From Bacteroidota bacterium (lineage in GTDB: Bacteria > Bacteroidota > Bacteroidia > AKYH767-A > OLB10): a stretch of 64,000 bases of DNA. Location: NCBI GenBank assembly GCA_016722525.1, contig JADKJB010000001.1, forward strand, positions 372,001 to 436,000, in the 5' to 3' direction. Within the stretch, counting starts at the first letter, position 1. The number at the start of each line of letters is the position of its first letter. Position numbers and translations under genes: made by a program. Of this stretch, positions 43,796-53,280 are shown one piece after another. Below the pieces are notes generated by a model that saw only the letters and a list, made by a program, of their open reading frames with translations, had not been told where the DNA came from and ran no database searches.

Positions 43796-44296
43796 ATGAA
43801 AAAATTATCAGCCCTTGCAATTTTAGTAATCGGATTTGCAGCTAATGCTAGCGCACAATCAACTGCTTCAGCTTCAGCTTCAGCAACCATTGTAACTCCA
43901 ATCAGTATCACAAAAACTATCGATCTAGATTTCGGTAACGTTGGCGCTTCAGGTGCTGCCGGAACTGTTTCTATTTCTCCTGCTGGACTTCGTGCCGCAA
44001 CTGGTGGTGCTACTTTACCAGCAACTGCTGGAACTGTTTCATCTGCTTCATTTAACGTTGCAGGACAAGCTAACTACACGTATGCTATCACTTTGCCAGC
44101 ATCTGTAGTTATTTCAAGTGGTGCAAACAACATGACAGTAAATGCATTTACAAGTAATCCGGCTTTGACGGGTCTTTTAAGTGGTGCTGGAGCTCAAACA
44201 GTAACTGTTGGTGCTACACTTAATGTTGGTGCTGCACAAGCTGCAGGTGTTTACACTTCTGTTACACCATTTGATGTAACTGTAAACTATAACTAA
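43796..44296 (+). CDS. DUF4402 protein, candidate major fibre subunit
   Basis: 166 residues. Signal peptide MKKLSALAILVIGFAANASA, then a DUF4402 domain: ATIVTPISITKTIDLDFGNV, GTVSISPAGLRAATGG, and SASFNVAGQANYTYAI. DUF4402 proteins are Ig-like and in Proteobacteria are encoded beside periplasmic chaperones and ushers. A low-complexity Ser/Ala start (STASASASA) follows the signal peptide. The better-supported start is 43796 rather than 43751. Convergent with the usher-like gene. It is probably the abundant subunit of the system on the minus strand; this is inference. Confidence 0.8.
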   Translation: MKKLSALAILVIGFAANASAQSTASASASATIVTPISITKTIDLDFGNVGASGAAGTVSISPAGLRAATGGATLPATAGTVSSASFNVAGQANYTYAITLPASVVISSGANNMTVNAFTSNPALTGLLSGAGAQTVTVGATLNVGAAQAAGVYTSVTPFDVTVNYN

Positions 44297-44311
44297 TCTT
44301 TCATAGATTTT

Positions 44312-44348
44312 AAAAAGGACGCTGTGTAAATTACACAGCGTCCTTTTT
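44312..44348. terminator. Bidirectional terminator between DUF4402 and usher-like genes
   Basis: An 18-bp perfect inverted repeat (AAAAAGGACGCTGTGTAA / TTACACAGCGTCCTTTTT, one-base centre) with U tracts in both directions, 15 bp after the DUF4402 stop. Confidence 0.88.
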
Positions 44349-44421
44349 GTTTTCAATTTTCGGGTGGGGCTAAAACTATTTTGATTCAGCAAATAACTTT
44401 TTAAATTTCAATAAGTTTTTA

Positions 44422-45429
44422 TTACTTCTCCTTGAGCATAAATTCAAGTCCACTGATAACATCGCCTTCGACAGAATTTTTTACTACAATTTTAAGGGCG
44501 GGCGTTTGTGATTCCAGATTTAACTTTTTTAACTGGATGGGATCAATCTGAACTTTATATTCTCCGGGCAATAACCCCAAAATATAAAAAAACCCATCAG
44601 CTTCTGACAAGGTTTTCGCAACAAGACTATCGTTATTAGTATAAACCTGTACAACAATTTTACCAATTCCCTTTAAAACCTCATCATTCATTTTAAACAC
44701 TGAACCGGACAATTCCGCAGAAACAGCTACCGGTATTTCAATGACTTTTAGATTATTTGGATCTACAATTACTTTCAAGGATTTATTTTTTACTGACCAA
44801 CTAATATTATCGAAACTGCTGGGTTGAACTTTAACAAAATAACTGGTGTAGGGTTCCAGATCAAATATTTGAATAATTGTATCTCCTTGCGGATATTCCA
44901 TTCTTCCGCCGTTGATAGTCAATTTTAATCCCTCAGCTTTAGGCTCTGTTTCGTCTTTAATTCCATTACTATTCAAATCGAGGAATGGTGCTATTGTTAA
45001 GCCCCCTTTGCCAACGCTGGTTCTATTGGTGGGATACAACTTTCTTTTATTCTTGTCAAAAATAAAACTCCCGTTCGCATTTTCATTGATAGTAGTTACA
45101 AGATTACTGGCAATTGCTAACAGACCTACCTGAGCAAAAGAAAGGTCCATTCTACAACCCAGTCCAACAAATCGCACATCGCTAGGAATATTTTCCTCAT
45201 AATAAGCATTAATAGAACCAAATCCTTTGATGCTCTTTTCTACATTACCTTTATATGAAATAATTTTATTCTGAGTATATTCATATTGCACTTGCGGAGT
45301 AAAAACAATTTGCCTTGTAATAGGAATACCCAGTGACAAATTACTATAAATATAGGGTTTGTTACTTTCAGCAAATACGGAATAACTACTTATATTGTAG
45401 TTAATCCTCTTTACTGCTCCTGATAACAA
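44422..45429 (-). CDS. Fimbrial-usher-like outer-membrane protein, C-terminal fragment
   Basis: Last ~335 residues of the usher-like protein. It covers the final barrel strands (RINYNISSYSVFAESNKPYI...VQYEYTQNKIISYKG) and a domain starting GGLTIAPFLDLNSNGIKDET, an EF-hand-like/SdrD-B-type loop. A carboxypeptidase-regulatory-like beta-sandwich follows (AELSGSVF...ADGFFYILGLLPGEYKVQI). It joins 45411-47081 through SFNQIILESSSFITAEWLLS when one T is restored near 45485-45490. Confidence 0.72.
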   Translation of the reverse strand: MLSGAVKRINYNISSYSVFAESNKPYIYSNLSLGIPITRQIVFTPQVQYEYTQNKIISYKGNVEKSIKGFGSINAYYEENIPSDVRFVGLGCRMDLSFAQVGLLAIASNLVTTINENANGSFIFDKNKRKLYPTNRTSVGKGGLTIAPFLDLNSNGIKDETEPKAEGLKLTINGGRMEYPQGDTIIQIFDLEPYTSYFVKVQPSSFDNISWSVKNKSLKVIVDPNNLKVIEIPVAVSAELSGSVFKMNDEVLKGIGKIVVQVYTNNDSLVAKTLSEADGFFYILGLLPGEYKVQIDPIQLKKLNLESQTPALKIVVKNSVEGDVISGLEFMLKEK

Positions 45430-47081
45430 CCATTCAGCTGTAATAAAACTAGATGATTCAAGTATAATTTGATTAAAAGAAATTCTCGAAAAATTGAAAA
45501 ATATTTATTTCTCAATGGAAAAGAAACCATTGCTTTTCGTTGCTCCAGGTATTCCAGGTTTATAGCCGTTTGATTTTTATTGTACTTTGAATAATTCAAT
45601 TCAAACTGCACATTGGAAGGAAGGCTATACGTTAAAATACCTCTGGAAACTACTTTGTCGGTATAGTCAGCAGTGAGCAGGAGCAATGGAGTCAAACGAA
45701 CAGATGTACTAATAAAAGGCATGATCGTTCCTGAAGTTACTGAAGACAAATACTCCACACCTCCTCCAATGGTGATGTAAGGATTTAAACCATAATTGAA
45801 CCTTGCTCTGGAGAAAAGACTATTTTTTTGACCTTCTATAATTGTTTTAACTATTGAATCGCCAAAGTTTCTATTTATTTCAAAAGTATGAAACCCATCT
45901 TCAATAAATCCAGCACTGACATTGTATTCAAACTGACCTGCAGACATAAAATTAAAAGGTATATTAATATATTCGTCTGTTGCCCTTTCTTCTCCGTAGG
46001 GTCCATAGAATCGAAGCTTAACGATTGAATTTCCATAAACTAGCGGTACTTGAAAAGTATAAAAACCGGATGCATCTGCCTTTACATAATTTACCAAAAC
46101 ATTGTTGACATATAATTCAACAATCCAACCCGGATTTGTTGTGTTGCTAATAGTATACGTCCCAAATGACCTTTTAAAAGTAGTTGCCGTATTAGTAAAT
46201 TGAAGCCCTACAGATGGAGCATACACCGAGGAAATAAATTGAGGTTGAATTTTACCAAGCAGTACCTGTCGCAAGGCTTTTCTATCGTTATTGACGTGTC
46301 TCCATTGGTAAAACTGTTGTTTTTCAGCAAATCCTGAATTAGTGAAATAATTTAATGCCACGCTAGTTTCGCCTCCCAATAAAATACCACCAAGGCTAAG
46401 ATTTAACCTTATATCACTTTGCCCTTTGAGGTCATGGGTATGATTAATTAACCAATCAGCTGTACCAAAGCTCGCCATCGGATATTGTCTCCCAATTGTA
46501 GAGTCGGCGACAACATCACCTTTGAGCCGGTTCATATTTGCCCGCATCAATTCCTGACGCATTTCTTTAATGATTGGAAGATCAATATCGGTGTCGAGAA
46601 CAACGGAAAGATTTCGAAAATTAAAATTACACTGGAGGCCAAAAACAGATCCAAAATAAGATCTCTTTAAATACAATTTGCCGTCTGCTCTAATAATATC
46701 TTTACTTGACAAATTAAAGATTTTGCTTTGATAAACAATACTATTATTTTGTTTGTCAATTAGGTATTTGGCATTTTCATCAATAATATAACCGGATATG
46801 GAATCCATAGATTCGTTGTAGCTGTTTTTAATTTTCAAAAAATTAAAAACATCGGTGACAGAAAGATACAACTCTTGTTCATGATATAAGGCAGGTACTT
46901 CAGCACTACCAATTCCTTTTACATTTACATTCACCGACAATTCATCAAATCCATCAGTAATCTCAGCAAAAACTGTAGCTGGAAAAATGAGCCCAATCAA
47001 AAACAAAAAAGTAAATACCAAACAACCCCAAAGGCCCTTGCCTATAAAATGTGGTTGTTTGATTTTTAATTTACTTGTCAT
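45411..47081 (-). CDS. Fimbrial-usher-like outer-membrane protein, N-terminal fragment
   Basis: Signal peptide ending FPATVFA, then a periplasmic N-terminal domain with two 'LYLxxxxxFxFL'-type repeats (HEQELYLSVTDVFNFLKIKN; DGKLYLKRSYFGSVFGLQ) and DLPIIKEMRQELMRANMNR. The barrel follows. Its middle has the usher plug-like signature: WIVELYVNNVLVNYVKADAS, then GFYTFQVPLVYGNSIVKLRF and YGPYGEE, then FNFMSAGQFEYNVSAGFIED. That is the order seen in FimD/TcfC ushers (subunit-guiding plug, then 'GxxxYxxxxG'). The reconstructed gene encodes ~885 residues. It starts 30 bp after DUF4402-2. Confidence 0.75.
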   Translation of the reverse strand: MTSKLKIKQPHFIGKGLWGCLVFTFLFLIGLIFPATVFAEITDGFDELSVNVNVKGIGSAEVPALYHEQELYLSVTDVFNFLKIKNSYNESMDSISGYIIDENAKYLIDKQNNSIVYQSKIFNLSSKDIIRADGKLYLKRSYFGSVFGLQCNFNFRNLSVVLDTDIDLPIIKEMRQELMRANMNRLKGDVVADSTIGRQYPMASFGTADWLINHTHDLKGQSDIRLNLSLGGILLGGETSVALNYFTNSGFAEKQQFYQWRHVNNDRKALRQVLLGKIQPQFISSVYAPSVGLQFTNTATTFKRSFGTYTISNTTNPGWIVELYVNNVLVNYVKADASGFYTFQVPLVYGNSIVKLRFYGPYGEERATDEYINIPFNFMSAGQFEYNVSAGFIEDGFHTFEINRNFGDSIVKTIIEGQKNSLFSRARFNYGLNPYITIGGGVEYLSSVTSGTIMPFISTSVRLTPLLLLTADYTDKVVSRGILTYSLPSNVQFELNYSKYNKNQTAINLEYLEQRKAMVSFPLRNKYFSIFREFLLIKLYLNHLVLLQLNGCYQEQ

Positions 47082-47111
47082 TGAAACAATATATGAGTCA
47101 GGTTTAAAAAA

Positions 47112-47639
47112 TTATTCCTGAATAAAGGTTACCATAAAAGTTCCGCTATAGGAACCTCCCGGGTTAGTCAAAGCACTTCCAACTATTATTGTACCACCAA
47201 TCCTAACCTGAGTTCTTCCAGGCGGAGCAACATTTGTAACAAAAGGTGATCCTGTACTTGATGCTCCAATTTGAAGCAAAAGCGTTCCTCCATTACTTCC
47301 ATTAAGTAAAACATTCGGTCCATTTAAAATACTCACAACAGTACCTATGTTTGCTTCTACCTCAAAAATTGCAGGTGAAAAAGGCGTTCCGGAACTCAAT
47401 TGGATAATATCCCCTGTTGAAGACCGTGTTCCATTAGGATAAATAATAACAGATCCGCCTGAATTACCCATAGTGAAAGTTCCAAAGTTCAGACCTAAGG
47501 AGGGATTCACATAAATTACTATTGGTCTTGGAGGGGCTTCCTGTGCAAAGCCAGGTGTAATAAAAATTAATGTAAAAAAGAAAACGAGCAGCCCCTTAGA
47601 TCCATGTTTGAGAATATATGCACCAATACATAAACTCAT
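47112..47639 (-). CDS. DUF4402 protein 2, candidate minor or tip subunit
   Basis: 175 residues. Signal peptide (LLVFFFTLIFITPGFAQ), then the DUF4402 pattern LGLNFGTFTMGNSGGSVIIY, PNGTRSSTGDI and FSPAIFEVEANIGTVVSI. It ends GGTIIVGSALTNPGGSYSGT, then FMVTFIQE, the final strand of the fold. Its ATG overlaps the stop of the T9SS solenoid gene (ATGA), so the two are translationally coupled. The usher-like gene follows by 30 bp. Confidence 0.78.
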   Translation of the reverse strand: MSLCIGAYILKHGSKGLLVFFFTLIFITPGFAQEAPPRPIVIYVNPSLGLNFGTFTMGNSGGSVIIYPNGTRSSTGDIIQLSSGTPFSPAIFEVEANIGTVVSILNGPNVLLNGSNGGTLLLQIGASSTGSPFVTNVAPPGRTQVRIGGTIIVGSALTNPGGSYSGTFMVTFIQE

Positions 47640-50437
47640 CGTTCGTTTTTTAGAAATAGTTTTTTTGAGAAAACAGTATTCACTGAACGAAAATTAACTA
47701 TATAAATTCCTGTGGAAAAATTTGGTTGTATCGAGAATTGTCCTGTAGTGCTAATTTTTTTTTGCCACAAAAGTTGGCCTTGCATATTACTGATGGTTAA
47801 TTCACCATTTTCGCCAGGTGGCAACTCATAATACACATAAACGATTCCATCAGAACTATAAACACCCAACTCATCAATGTCAGTAATAAATGGAAGCTCT
47901 TTGGAAGTAAAAGAAAGATGAAATCTATTTTCATAAATTCCTTTATTCAATTTTATTCTAAATTCAGGATTCAATTGCAAATTATGATTCGTTCTTAGTT
48001 CAGTATCTACAAAATAAACTTTTAAGCTATCCGGCAGTTCATAAATCTCACTTGCTTTAAAAGTAATGAACCCATCTCTTTCAGTTATTAATCCAATCGG
48101 TATTTTGCTGGTTAATTCCAAAACATCTGAAAGTGCATTGATAGATAATCTAACTCCATCAGCAGAAAATGAATAGATGTTTGGAATATCATTGTCGGTA
48201 TTCATCAGCTTCAATGCATCTTTTTCTTTATTGAATTTGTCGTTGGCATTTTGTTCAAAATAAATTACCATCGCATCTTTGACCATCCCAAAATCAGATT
48301 GCTTTGCTTCCAACCGTATTAGAGGCCGATCAGCAAATTGAGTGGCTCTGTGAAAAACAGGTTGCAAATCTGTAGTTCTTGCCAGATTATTGACTTGCAA
48401 AGTTCCGTTGACCGGATAACTTCCATCGGACACATGAATAAAAAATGCCTGCATGGATGGAATAATATTGGTAATAACTCCATTGCTTGAAATGCCATTT
48501 ATATAAGTACTGTAGGTTCCACCATACTGATCGGAACTACTCGCATCAAAACAATAAACCGCATTATCGATATTCGTCTTGTTCCATCCCAGAGGAGCAT
48601 CCCAATCAACTGGCGATGGAAAAGGATTTCCCACAAGATTAAACCCTAATGTAAAAGGTTTGTTGGTGTTTTTTAAAGTAATAGTTTGCAGATTGTTGTT
48701 TACAACACCTGAAATATCTACGGTTTTAGAGGCTGCTAAATTCCCAAAATTAGCAGCATAACCCGTCATTTGCACTAACAATCCTGCAGGATTGGAATAA
48801 TTCACCCATCCGGAAGTCAATGAACTTTCATTGTATCTATAAAAAGGAGGAAAGGTGCTGAGTAAATTCAGATCATCCGAAAATTCATTTACCGTAGCTG
48901 ATTGAAATGGCGAGCTGAAATATTTGTACCCGAAACCACTTTGTAGAAATCGTTGCATGGTTACACTACCAAGTATATTGCCATTTCCGGAACCATCAAT
49001 TAATGCTGTTTGTGCAGCGGTTGAAATTAAGGTGACGAATCCTCCGGTAGCAAAATTGCCAACTGTTGCTTTCAGTTTTCCTGAAACATTCAACAAACCT
49101 AATAGATTTACACCAGCGGGATTAGATGTTGTAAGATCCTTAATCGAATTAGTTAAGAAAACTCCCGAAGGGATATTTTGGGTCACAGTTCCATTAAATT
49201 CAACAGCACCATTGGTTACATCAAATAGTCCGCTATTAGAAATGACTCCACTTAATTGCAATAGTCCACCAGTCACTATTACAGAGGCGCCTGATTGAAT
49301 TGTGATATTTTTCGCTGCACCGGTTCCAGAGCTTAGAATAGGATAACGTACAAGGCCGGTTGAAATCAAAGCATTAATTGTTGAGTTCGGCACTAAACCA
49401 CATTGCCAATTTTCAGGAGCTGCCCAATTGGTACTAAGGCTGCCGGTCCATATTCCAGCTACAGAAGAACCGCATCGTTCACCAATTGCAAAATCACCAA
49501 AAAATGTAATTCCTATAGCTTGTATAGATGTAGGCAATGGAGCAACAATTGCTGTGGTATCCCAGCTTCCATTATATCTGGCTACCTTAAATAGAGTTGT
49601 TGTAGACCCGGCATCAATGTCTGTGACCAACCAATTAAAAGTTATTTTGCAATTATTAAATCCCAACCCATTATTAGTAAACGTCCAGAAACGGTTTACA
49701 CTTCTGATTGCATTCAAGATGGATCCTGCTACTAAAGGGTGTTCGGTACCTGTTACCCTGGCACTAACTCCACCGGCTACGGTAACAGTGGTTATATTTA
49801 AAACAGCAGGGGCATACTTTAAGCTGTCACCTATATCAAATGTTTTTGTAATATTTACACCGGTGGCAAAACTCAATTGTAATGTTCCAAACACCCAACC
49901 TGTAGCTATTCCAGCACCGCCGACTTTGCCAGTAGTATTGATAATTACTTTGTTCCCTAGAGTTCTAATATTACCTTTAATAAAAACTAAACTATCATTT
50001 AAATTAATATTAGATAGTAAGTTAACCACACCAGAAACTTTATTTATTACAAGTTTATTAAAAGCACTTACTGAAGAAATATCTTGATTAATTGCACCAT
50101 TGAGAATAAATTTACTACCAACCGCATTGATCACACAAGTACTAATAAAATTTCCGCCGATGGTGTGGATAAAAAATCCCGGAGTAAACGTTGTCCCAAT
50201 ACCAACAGTGAAGCTTCCTGAAACAATAAAATTGGTTAGTGCCGTATAAGCAACAGAGGTTCCTGTACCTAGAGTGCTGGAGAAATTTCCCAAAACGGTA
50301 AGTGTTGATGCGGGCATTGTTTTAACTGCTGCCCCACTACTATTTGATAAGATTAAATTTCCATAAGTAAAGGAAGCTACAGTTTGATTGCCGCCATCGT
50401 AAATTACCGTACTTGTTGTTGCCAGAGTAACTGTCAC
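47636..50437 (-). CDS. T9SS beta-solenoid protein of the chaperone-usher locus, C-terminal fragment
   Basis: 933 residues. Repeated short beta rungs (LTVLGNFSSTLGTG, FIVSGSFTVGIGTTF, VNLLSNINLNDSLVF) are followed by GIWTGSLSTNWAAPENWQCG, a large region with LQSGFGYKYFSSPFQ and FNLVGNPFPSPVDWD, and a type A sorting domain (LTISNMQGQLLWQKK...GIYIVNFRSVNTVFSKKL). Its stop overlaps the DUF4402-2 start. The whole gene reaches 51626 (~1,330 residues) and is broken in several places near 50460, 51015-51080, 51270 and 51380. Confidence 0.75.
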   Translation of the reverse strand: MTVTLATTSTVIYDGGNQTVASFTYGNLILSNSSGAAVKTMPASTLTVLGNFSSTLGTGTSVAYTALTNFIVSGSFTVGIGTTFTPGFFIHTIGGNFISTCVINAVGSKFILNGAINQDISSVSAFNKLVINKVSGVVNLLSNINLNDSLVFIKGNIRTLGNKVIINTTGKVGGAGIATGWVFGTLQLSFATGVNITKTFDIGDSLKYAPAVLNITTVTVAGGVSARVTGTEHPLVAGSILNAIRSVNRFWTFTNNGLGFNNCKITFNWLVTDIDAGSTTTLFKVARYNGSWDTTAIVAPLPTSIQAIGITFFGDFAIGERCGSSVAGIWTGSLSTNWAAPENWQCGLVPNSTINALISTGLVRYPILSSGTGAAKNITIQSGASVIVTGGLLQLSGVISNSGLFDVTNGAVEFNGTVTQNIPSGVFLTNSIKDLTTSNPAGVNLLGLLNVSGKLKATVGNFATGGFVTLISTAAQTALIDGSGNGNILGSVTMQRFLQSGFGYKYFSSPFQSATVNEFSDDLNLLSTFPPFYRYNESSLTSGWVNYSNPAGLLVQMTGYAANFGNLAASKTVDISGVVNNNLQTITLKNTNKPFTLGFNLVGNPFPSPVDWDAPLGWNKTNIDNAVYCFDASSSDQYGGTYSTYINGISSNGVITNIIPSMQAFFIHVSDGSYPVNGTLQVNNLARTTDLQPVFHRATQFADRPLIRLEAKQSDFGMVKDAMVIYFEQNANDKFNKEKDALKLMNTDNDIPNIYSFSADGVRLSINALSDVLELTSKIPIGLITERDGFITFKASEIYELPDSLKVYFVDTELRTNHNLQLNPEFRIKLNKGIYENRFHLSFTSKELPFITDIDELGVYSSDGIVYVYYELPPGENGELTISNMQGQLLWQKKISTTGQFSIQPNFSTGIYIVNFRSVNTVFSKKLFLKNER

Positions 50438-50484
50438 GAAAGAAACAGGAAAATTACTTCCGGTAATTCCACCTGTTGTTCCGC

Positions 50485-51009
50485 CTAGTAAAGAAATGTA
50501 TTTGCAGAAACTAAAAATGTACCACCAAATGTACTTCGGTTACATCTAAAGGAGTTGAGATCAAAGGTCCCAATTAGCAAACTTATATTGCCAGAAACAT
50601 TTAAGTTGCTTTGAAGCGATAAGATCCCGGTTGGTTTACTTATTTCAAAATTCCCAAAAGTGGAATTGTTATTTGTGACGGCAGTAGTTATTATCTGATT
50701 TCCTGTACCATTAAAAATAAATGTAGAATTAACAGAATTGACCAAAGCATTGTTATTGTTTGTAAAATCGCCTTTGATAGGAATAGCGCTTGGGCCAGTA
50801 TTTGAAAATCCGGGATTAACATTGTTATCTACTAATATATTAAAAAATTGTCTTGTTCCATTAACAAAATCACTTTGATTACCATCGCTGGAGAATTGAA
50901 CAGTTCCTGCAGTTGCATTAAAGGTACTACCGGTACCCATGAGCCAGTTGCCATTTATTGCAAACAAAGCATTTACTCCCGTTTGATTATAAATTCCACC
51001 ACCTGCCAA
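50485..51009 (-). CDS. T9SS beta-solenoid protein, internal fragment
   Basis: In-frame piece of the 51626-47636 protein: NQTGVNALFAINGNWLMGTG, GTRQFFNILVDNNVNPGFSN, then FDLNSFRCNRSTFGGTFLVS. After a shift near 50490 it continues as SLLGGTTGGITGSNFPVSFV into the next fragment. Short 8-12-residue rungs of T/S/N/G suggest a continued solenoid. Confidence 0.6.
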   Translation of the reverse strand: MAGGGIYNQTGVNALFAINGNWLMGTGSTFNATAGTVQFSSDGNQSDFVNGTRQFFNILVDNNVNPGFSNTGPSAIPIKGDFTNNNNALVNSVNSTFIFNGTGNQIITTAVTNNNSTFGNFEISKPTGILSLQSNLNVSGNISLLIGTFDLNSFRCNRSTFGGTFLVSANTFLY

Positions 51010-51017
51010 TAAATTTC

Positions 51018-51251
51018 TTATTTCAAAAGCGCCACCCGATTGATTAAATACACCACCAGTACTAATTCTAAAATCCGCTGATGGTTGGAATTTACATTAT
51101 TACCGAGATGAAAAACACCCCCTGTTTGCCCTAATACACCTCCGTTATTTACTGAAACAATTCCTGTTGAAGTAACTACACCTCCGGACATATTTACTGT
51201 TCCACTCACTGAAAAACGTGTACAATTTAACTGTCCGCCAGAAATAATCAA
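51018..51251 (-). CDS. T9SS beta-solenoid protein, internal fragment
   Basis: Reads MIISGGQLNCTRFSVSGTVN, MSGGVVTSTGIVSVNNGGVL and GQTGGVFHLGNN, all solenoid rungs. The last ~20 residues are out of frame; in the correct frame NPSADFRISTGGVFNQSGGA leads to the next piece. Confidence 0.55.
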   Translation of the reverse strand: MIISGGQLNCTRFSVSGTVNMSGGVVTSTGIVSVNNGGVLGQTGGVFHLGNNVNSNHQRILELVLVVYLINRVALLK

Positions 51252-51339
51252 TAACCCCTGACTCTTATGTTTATTCTTCTTGCATTCACCGTGCCATTGA
51301 TAATAGTTAGCTTTGCACCGGTTCCAGTATTGTTGATTG

Positions 51340-51626
51340 TTATATTTCTAACTGTAATATTTGAATTAACAAGGGGGTAATTAACAAGTCCACCCGGCAA
51401 ATTAGCATTATCATTATTTCCAGGAACATTATTACCAACCCAATTCGATGAAGTGTTCCAGGAAGTGTTTGTAGCTCCCGACCATGTAATATTTGCAGCG
51501 TTGGCAGTGAAAGAAAAGTAAGATTCCTAAACAACCGAGTATTTCAACATAATAAAACTTACTTCGCTGAATAAAATAGCTAAAGCTGTCTTTTACAGCA
51601 AACAATATTGTTAAATAACCCGGCAT
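51340..51626 (-). CDS. T9SS beta-solenoid protein, N-terminal region (two frames)
   Basis: A basic N-terminus and a hydrophobic export segment (YYVEILGCLGILLFF) lie in the frame starting at 51626. One base later the frame continues SFTANAANITWSGATNTSWN, then TSSNWVGNNVPGNNDN, the 'W-S-G...W...NW' entry motif of T9SS solenoids. A further break near 51380 leads to VNSNITVRNITINNTGTGAK. The gene lies ~100 bp downstream of the chaperone gene. Confidence 0.6.
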
Positions 51627-51729
51627 TAATACATATGTTGAGAATAAATAACTTTCAATTAAATTTCGGATACTTTTTCCTGATCAGGAGAAATTCTTCA
51701 AGTATAGTTTCAGTTTTCAGCAAAGCCTA

Positions 51730-52587
51730 CTAATTTAATTCGAGTTCAGTTTCGGCAAGCTTGATTGGATTAATATCTGAATCTGAAACATACTGAATTC
51801 GAATTTTTCCTTTACTCAAATTAATGGCATCCAGATTTTTCAACTTCACCTCAAATCGTCTTTTTGAATTAGGTGTATAAACGGAAACTCCTTTAGCCTG
51901 GCCGACATTAACTATTTTTCCATCAGCGGTAAAATAATCAACAGACACATCACCATAAACCGACTTATTTCCAGACCTGTTTAAAACCATTTCAACCGCA
52001 GTGGTGGTATCGTGTTTAACAACTTTTACATCTGAAATAGCCATTGAAGCATTTAACTCACCTACTCTAACAATAACTGGAATAGTAATTCCAAACACAG
52101 GAATTAAAGAAATGGAAATGGAACCCGAATCGATTTTTGCTTCAATTTCACCTAGAGGTTTATCATCTCTTTCTGCTCTAAAATAAACGTGAGAACGATA
52201 TTCGCCGACTGGCAATTGTTCTGTTCTGGCAACCTGAACTTTCAATAATTGAGATTCGTTTGGACCGAGAACTACGCTGCGGGGGAAAAACCGTAAATAC
52301 GGACTTGCAAAAAACTGGCCCGAATCTGGTACTGTAATTTTTTCAAAACTACCATCCTCTTTCATTCGTATTTCGACCATCGACAACACATATCTGGCTG
52401 AATCCATTCCAATATTAGCAAGATTCAATTCCTGTATTTTTTTTGCACCTTCAAAAACTACCCTACGAGGCGTGATCAATAGATTTCCCTGAGCAACTAC
52501 TTCAGCAGAATTAAATAAACTAGTAATTAAAAATGCAATTAAGATTTGCAAAAGCAATTTGACATTAGGAGTTGCTAAAAATTTCAT
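51730..52587 (-). CDS. PapD-like periplasmic fimbrial chaperone
   Basis: A two-Ig-domain chaperone. LLITPRRVVFEGAKKIQELN matches the first strand of PapD/FimC chaperones (conserved Arg and 'xVFxG'). FASPYLRFFPRSVVLGPNES, then QLLKVQVART and LPVGEYRSHVYFRA match the G1 donor strand and subunit-binding region. Domain 2 runs ~180-285. Start 52587 (MKFLATPNVK) gives a signal peptide ending EVVAQ; upstream Mets at 52638 and 52695 are possible. First gene of the putative fibre operon, ~100 bp before the solenoid gene. Confidence 0.85.
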   Translation of the reverse strand: MKFLATPNVKLLLQILIAFLITSLFNSAEVVAQGNLLITPRRVVFEGAKKIQELNLANIGMDSARYVLSMVEIRMKEDGSFEKITVPDSGQFFASPYLRFFPRSVVLGPNESQLLKVQVARTEQLPVGEYRSHVYFRAERDDKPLGEIEAKIDSGSISISLIPVFGITIPVIVRVGELNASMAISDVKVVKHDTTTAVEMVLNRSGNKSVYGDVSVDYFTADGKIVNVGQAKGVSVYTPNSKRRFEVKLKNLDAINLSKGKIRIQYVSDSDINPIKLAETELELN

Positions 52588-52695
52588 TTTAGTTTTGAGT
52601 GTACGAGTAGAGCGTTTTTGAGAATCGGTGAATTTCATATTTGATTTTAAATGATAATAAATTGTTTTAAAATTTTGTAAAAATTGATGTTGCAA

Positions 52696-53280
52696 AATGC
52701 TGTGCTATTTTGATTCAACATTTGCACATCCATTCCAATGGCACTACGAGGGTTTTGTTGAACAAAAATCATTTCAATTTAATGGCTGAAACAGACTAAA
52801 AAAGAAAAAGGAAGCGAATAGTATTTTACCATTTTGAGTTCAATTTTACATCATTAATTTACAAGACGAATCCATGAATTGAGTCGATGAAAAATTCAGC
52901 CAATCACATCCGGGCTGTATAGCCCTATAATAACTTGTAAATTAAAACAACAATAATGTTGCATTCTCCAATAAAAGTTCTAATTGCTAACAATCAAGTG
53001 TTGATACCAACCCAATGATATGCCCTATTTCTATTTTCAAAAGCGCAACGAATCAGAATAGTAACGGCTTCAAAATTCAACCACACATCTAACTTGCTTT
53101 CACCTTGGGAAGCTGAAAATAGAAATGGTGCGATTAAGTTTAAATATTTGATTTTAAAGTAGTTACTGGCGCATTTAACAACTATCAAGTTCAATTTTTC
53201 AGCGAAAGGAAAAAAGCATTCAGGTAAACAAAGTGGATTGAAGCGTCCATGTCAAAAGCTATAAACACAAACTGAAAAAA
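52696..53280. other. 585-bp intergenic region
   Basis: Between marC and the chaperone operon, both on the minus strand. AT-rich; presumably holds the operon promoter. An open frame at 52994-53194 lacks recognisable features and is not called. No terminator or RNA was identified with confidence. Confidence 0.4.

Noticed and set aside
52994..53194. 66-residue open frame on the minus strand
   Set aside because: No homology-like motif, signal peptide or neighbour context. Composition is that of non-coding DNA.
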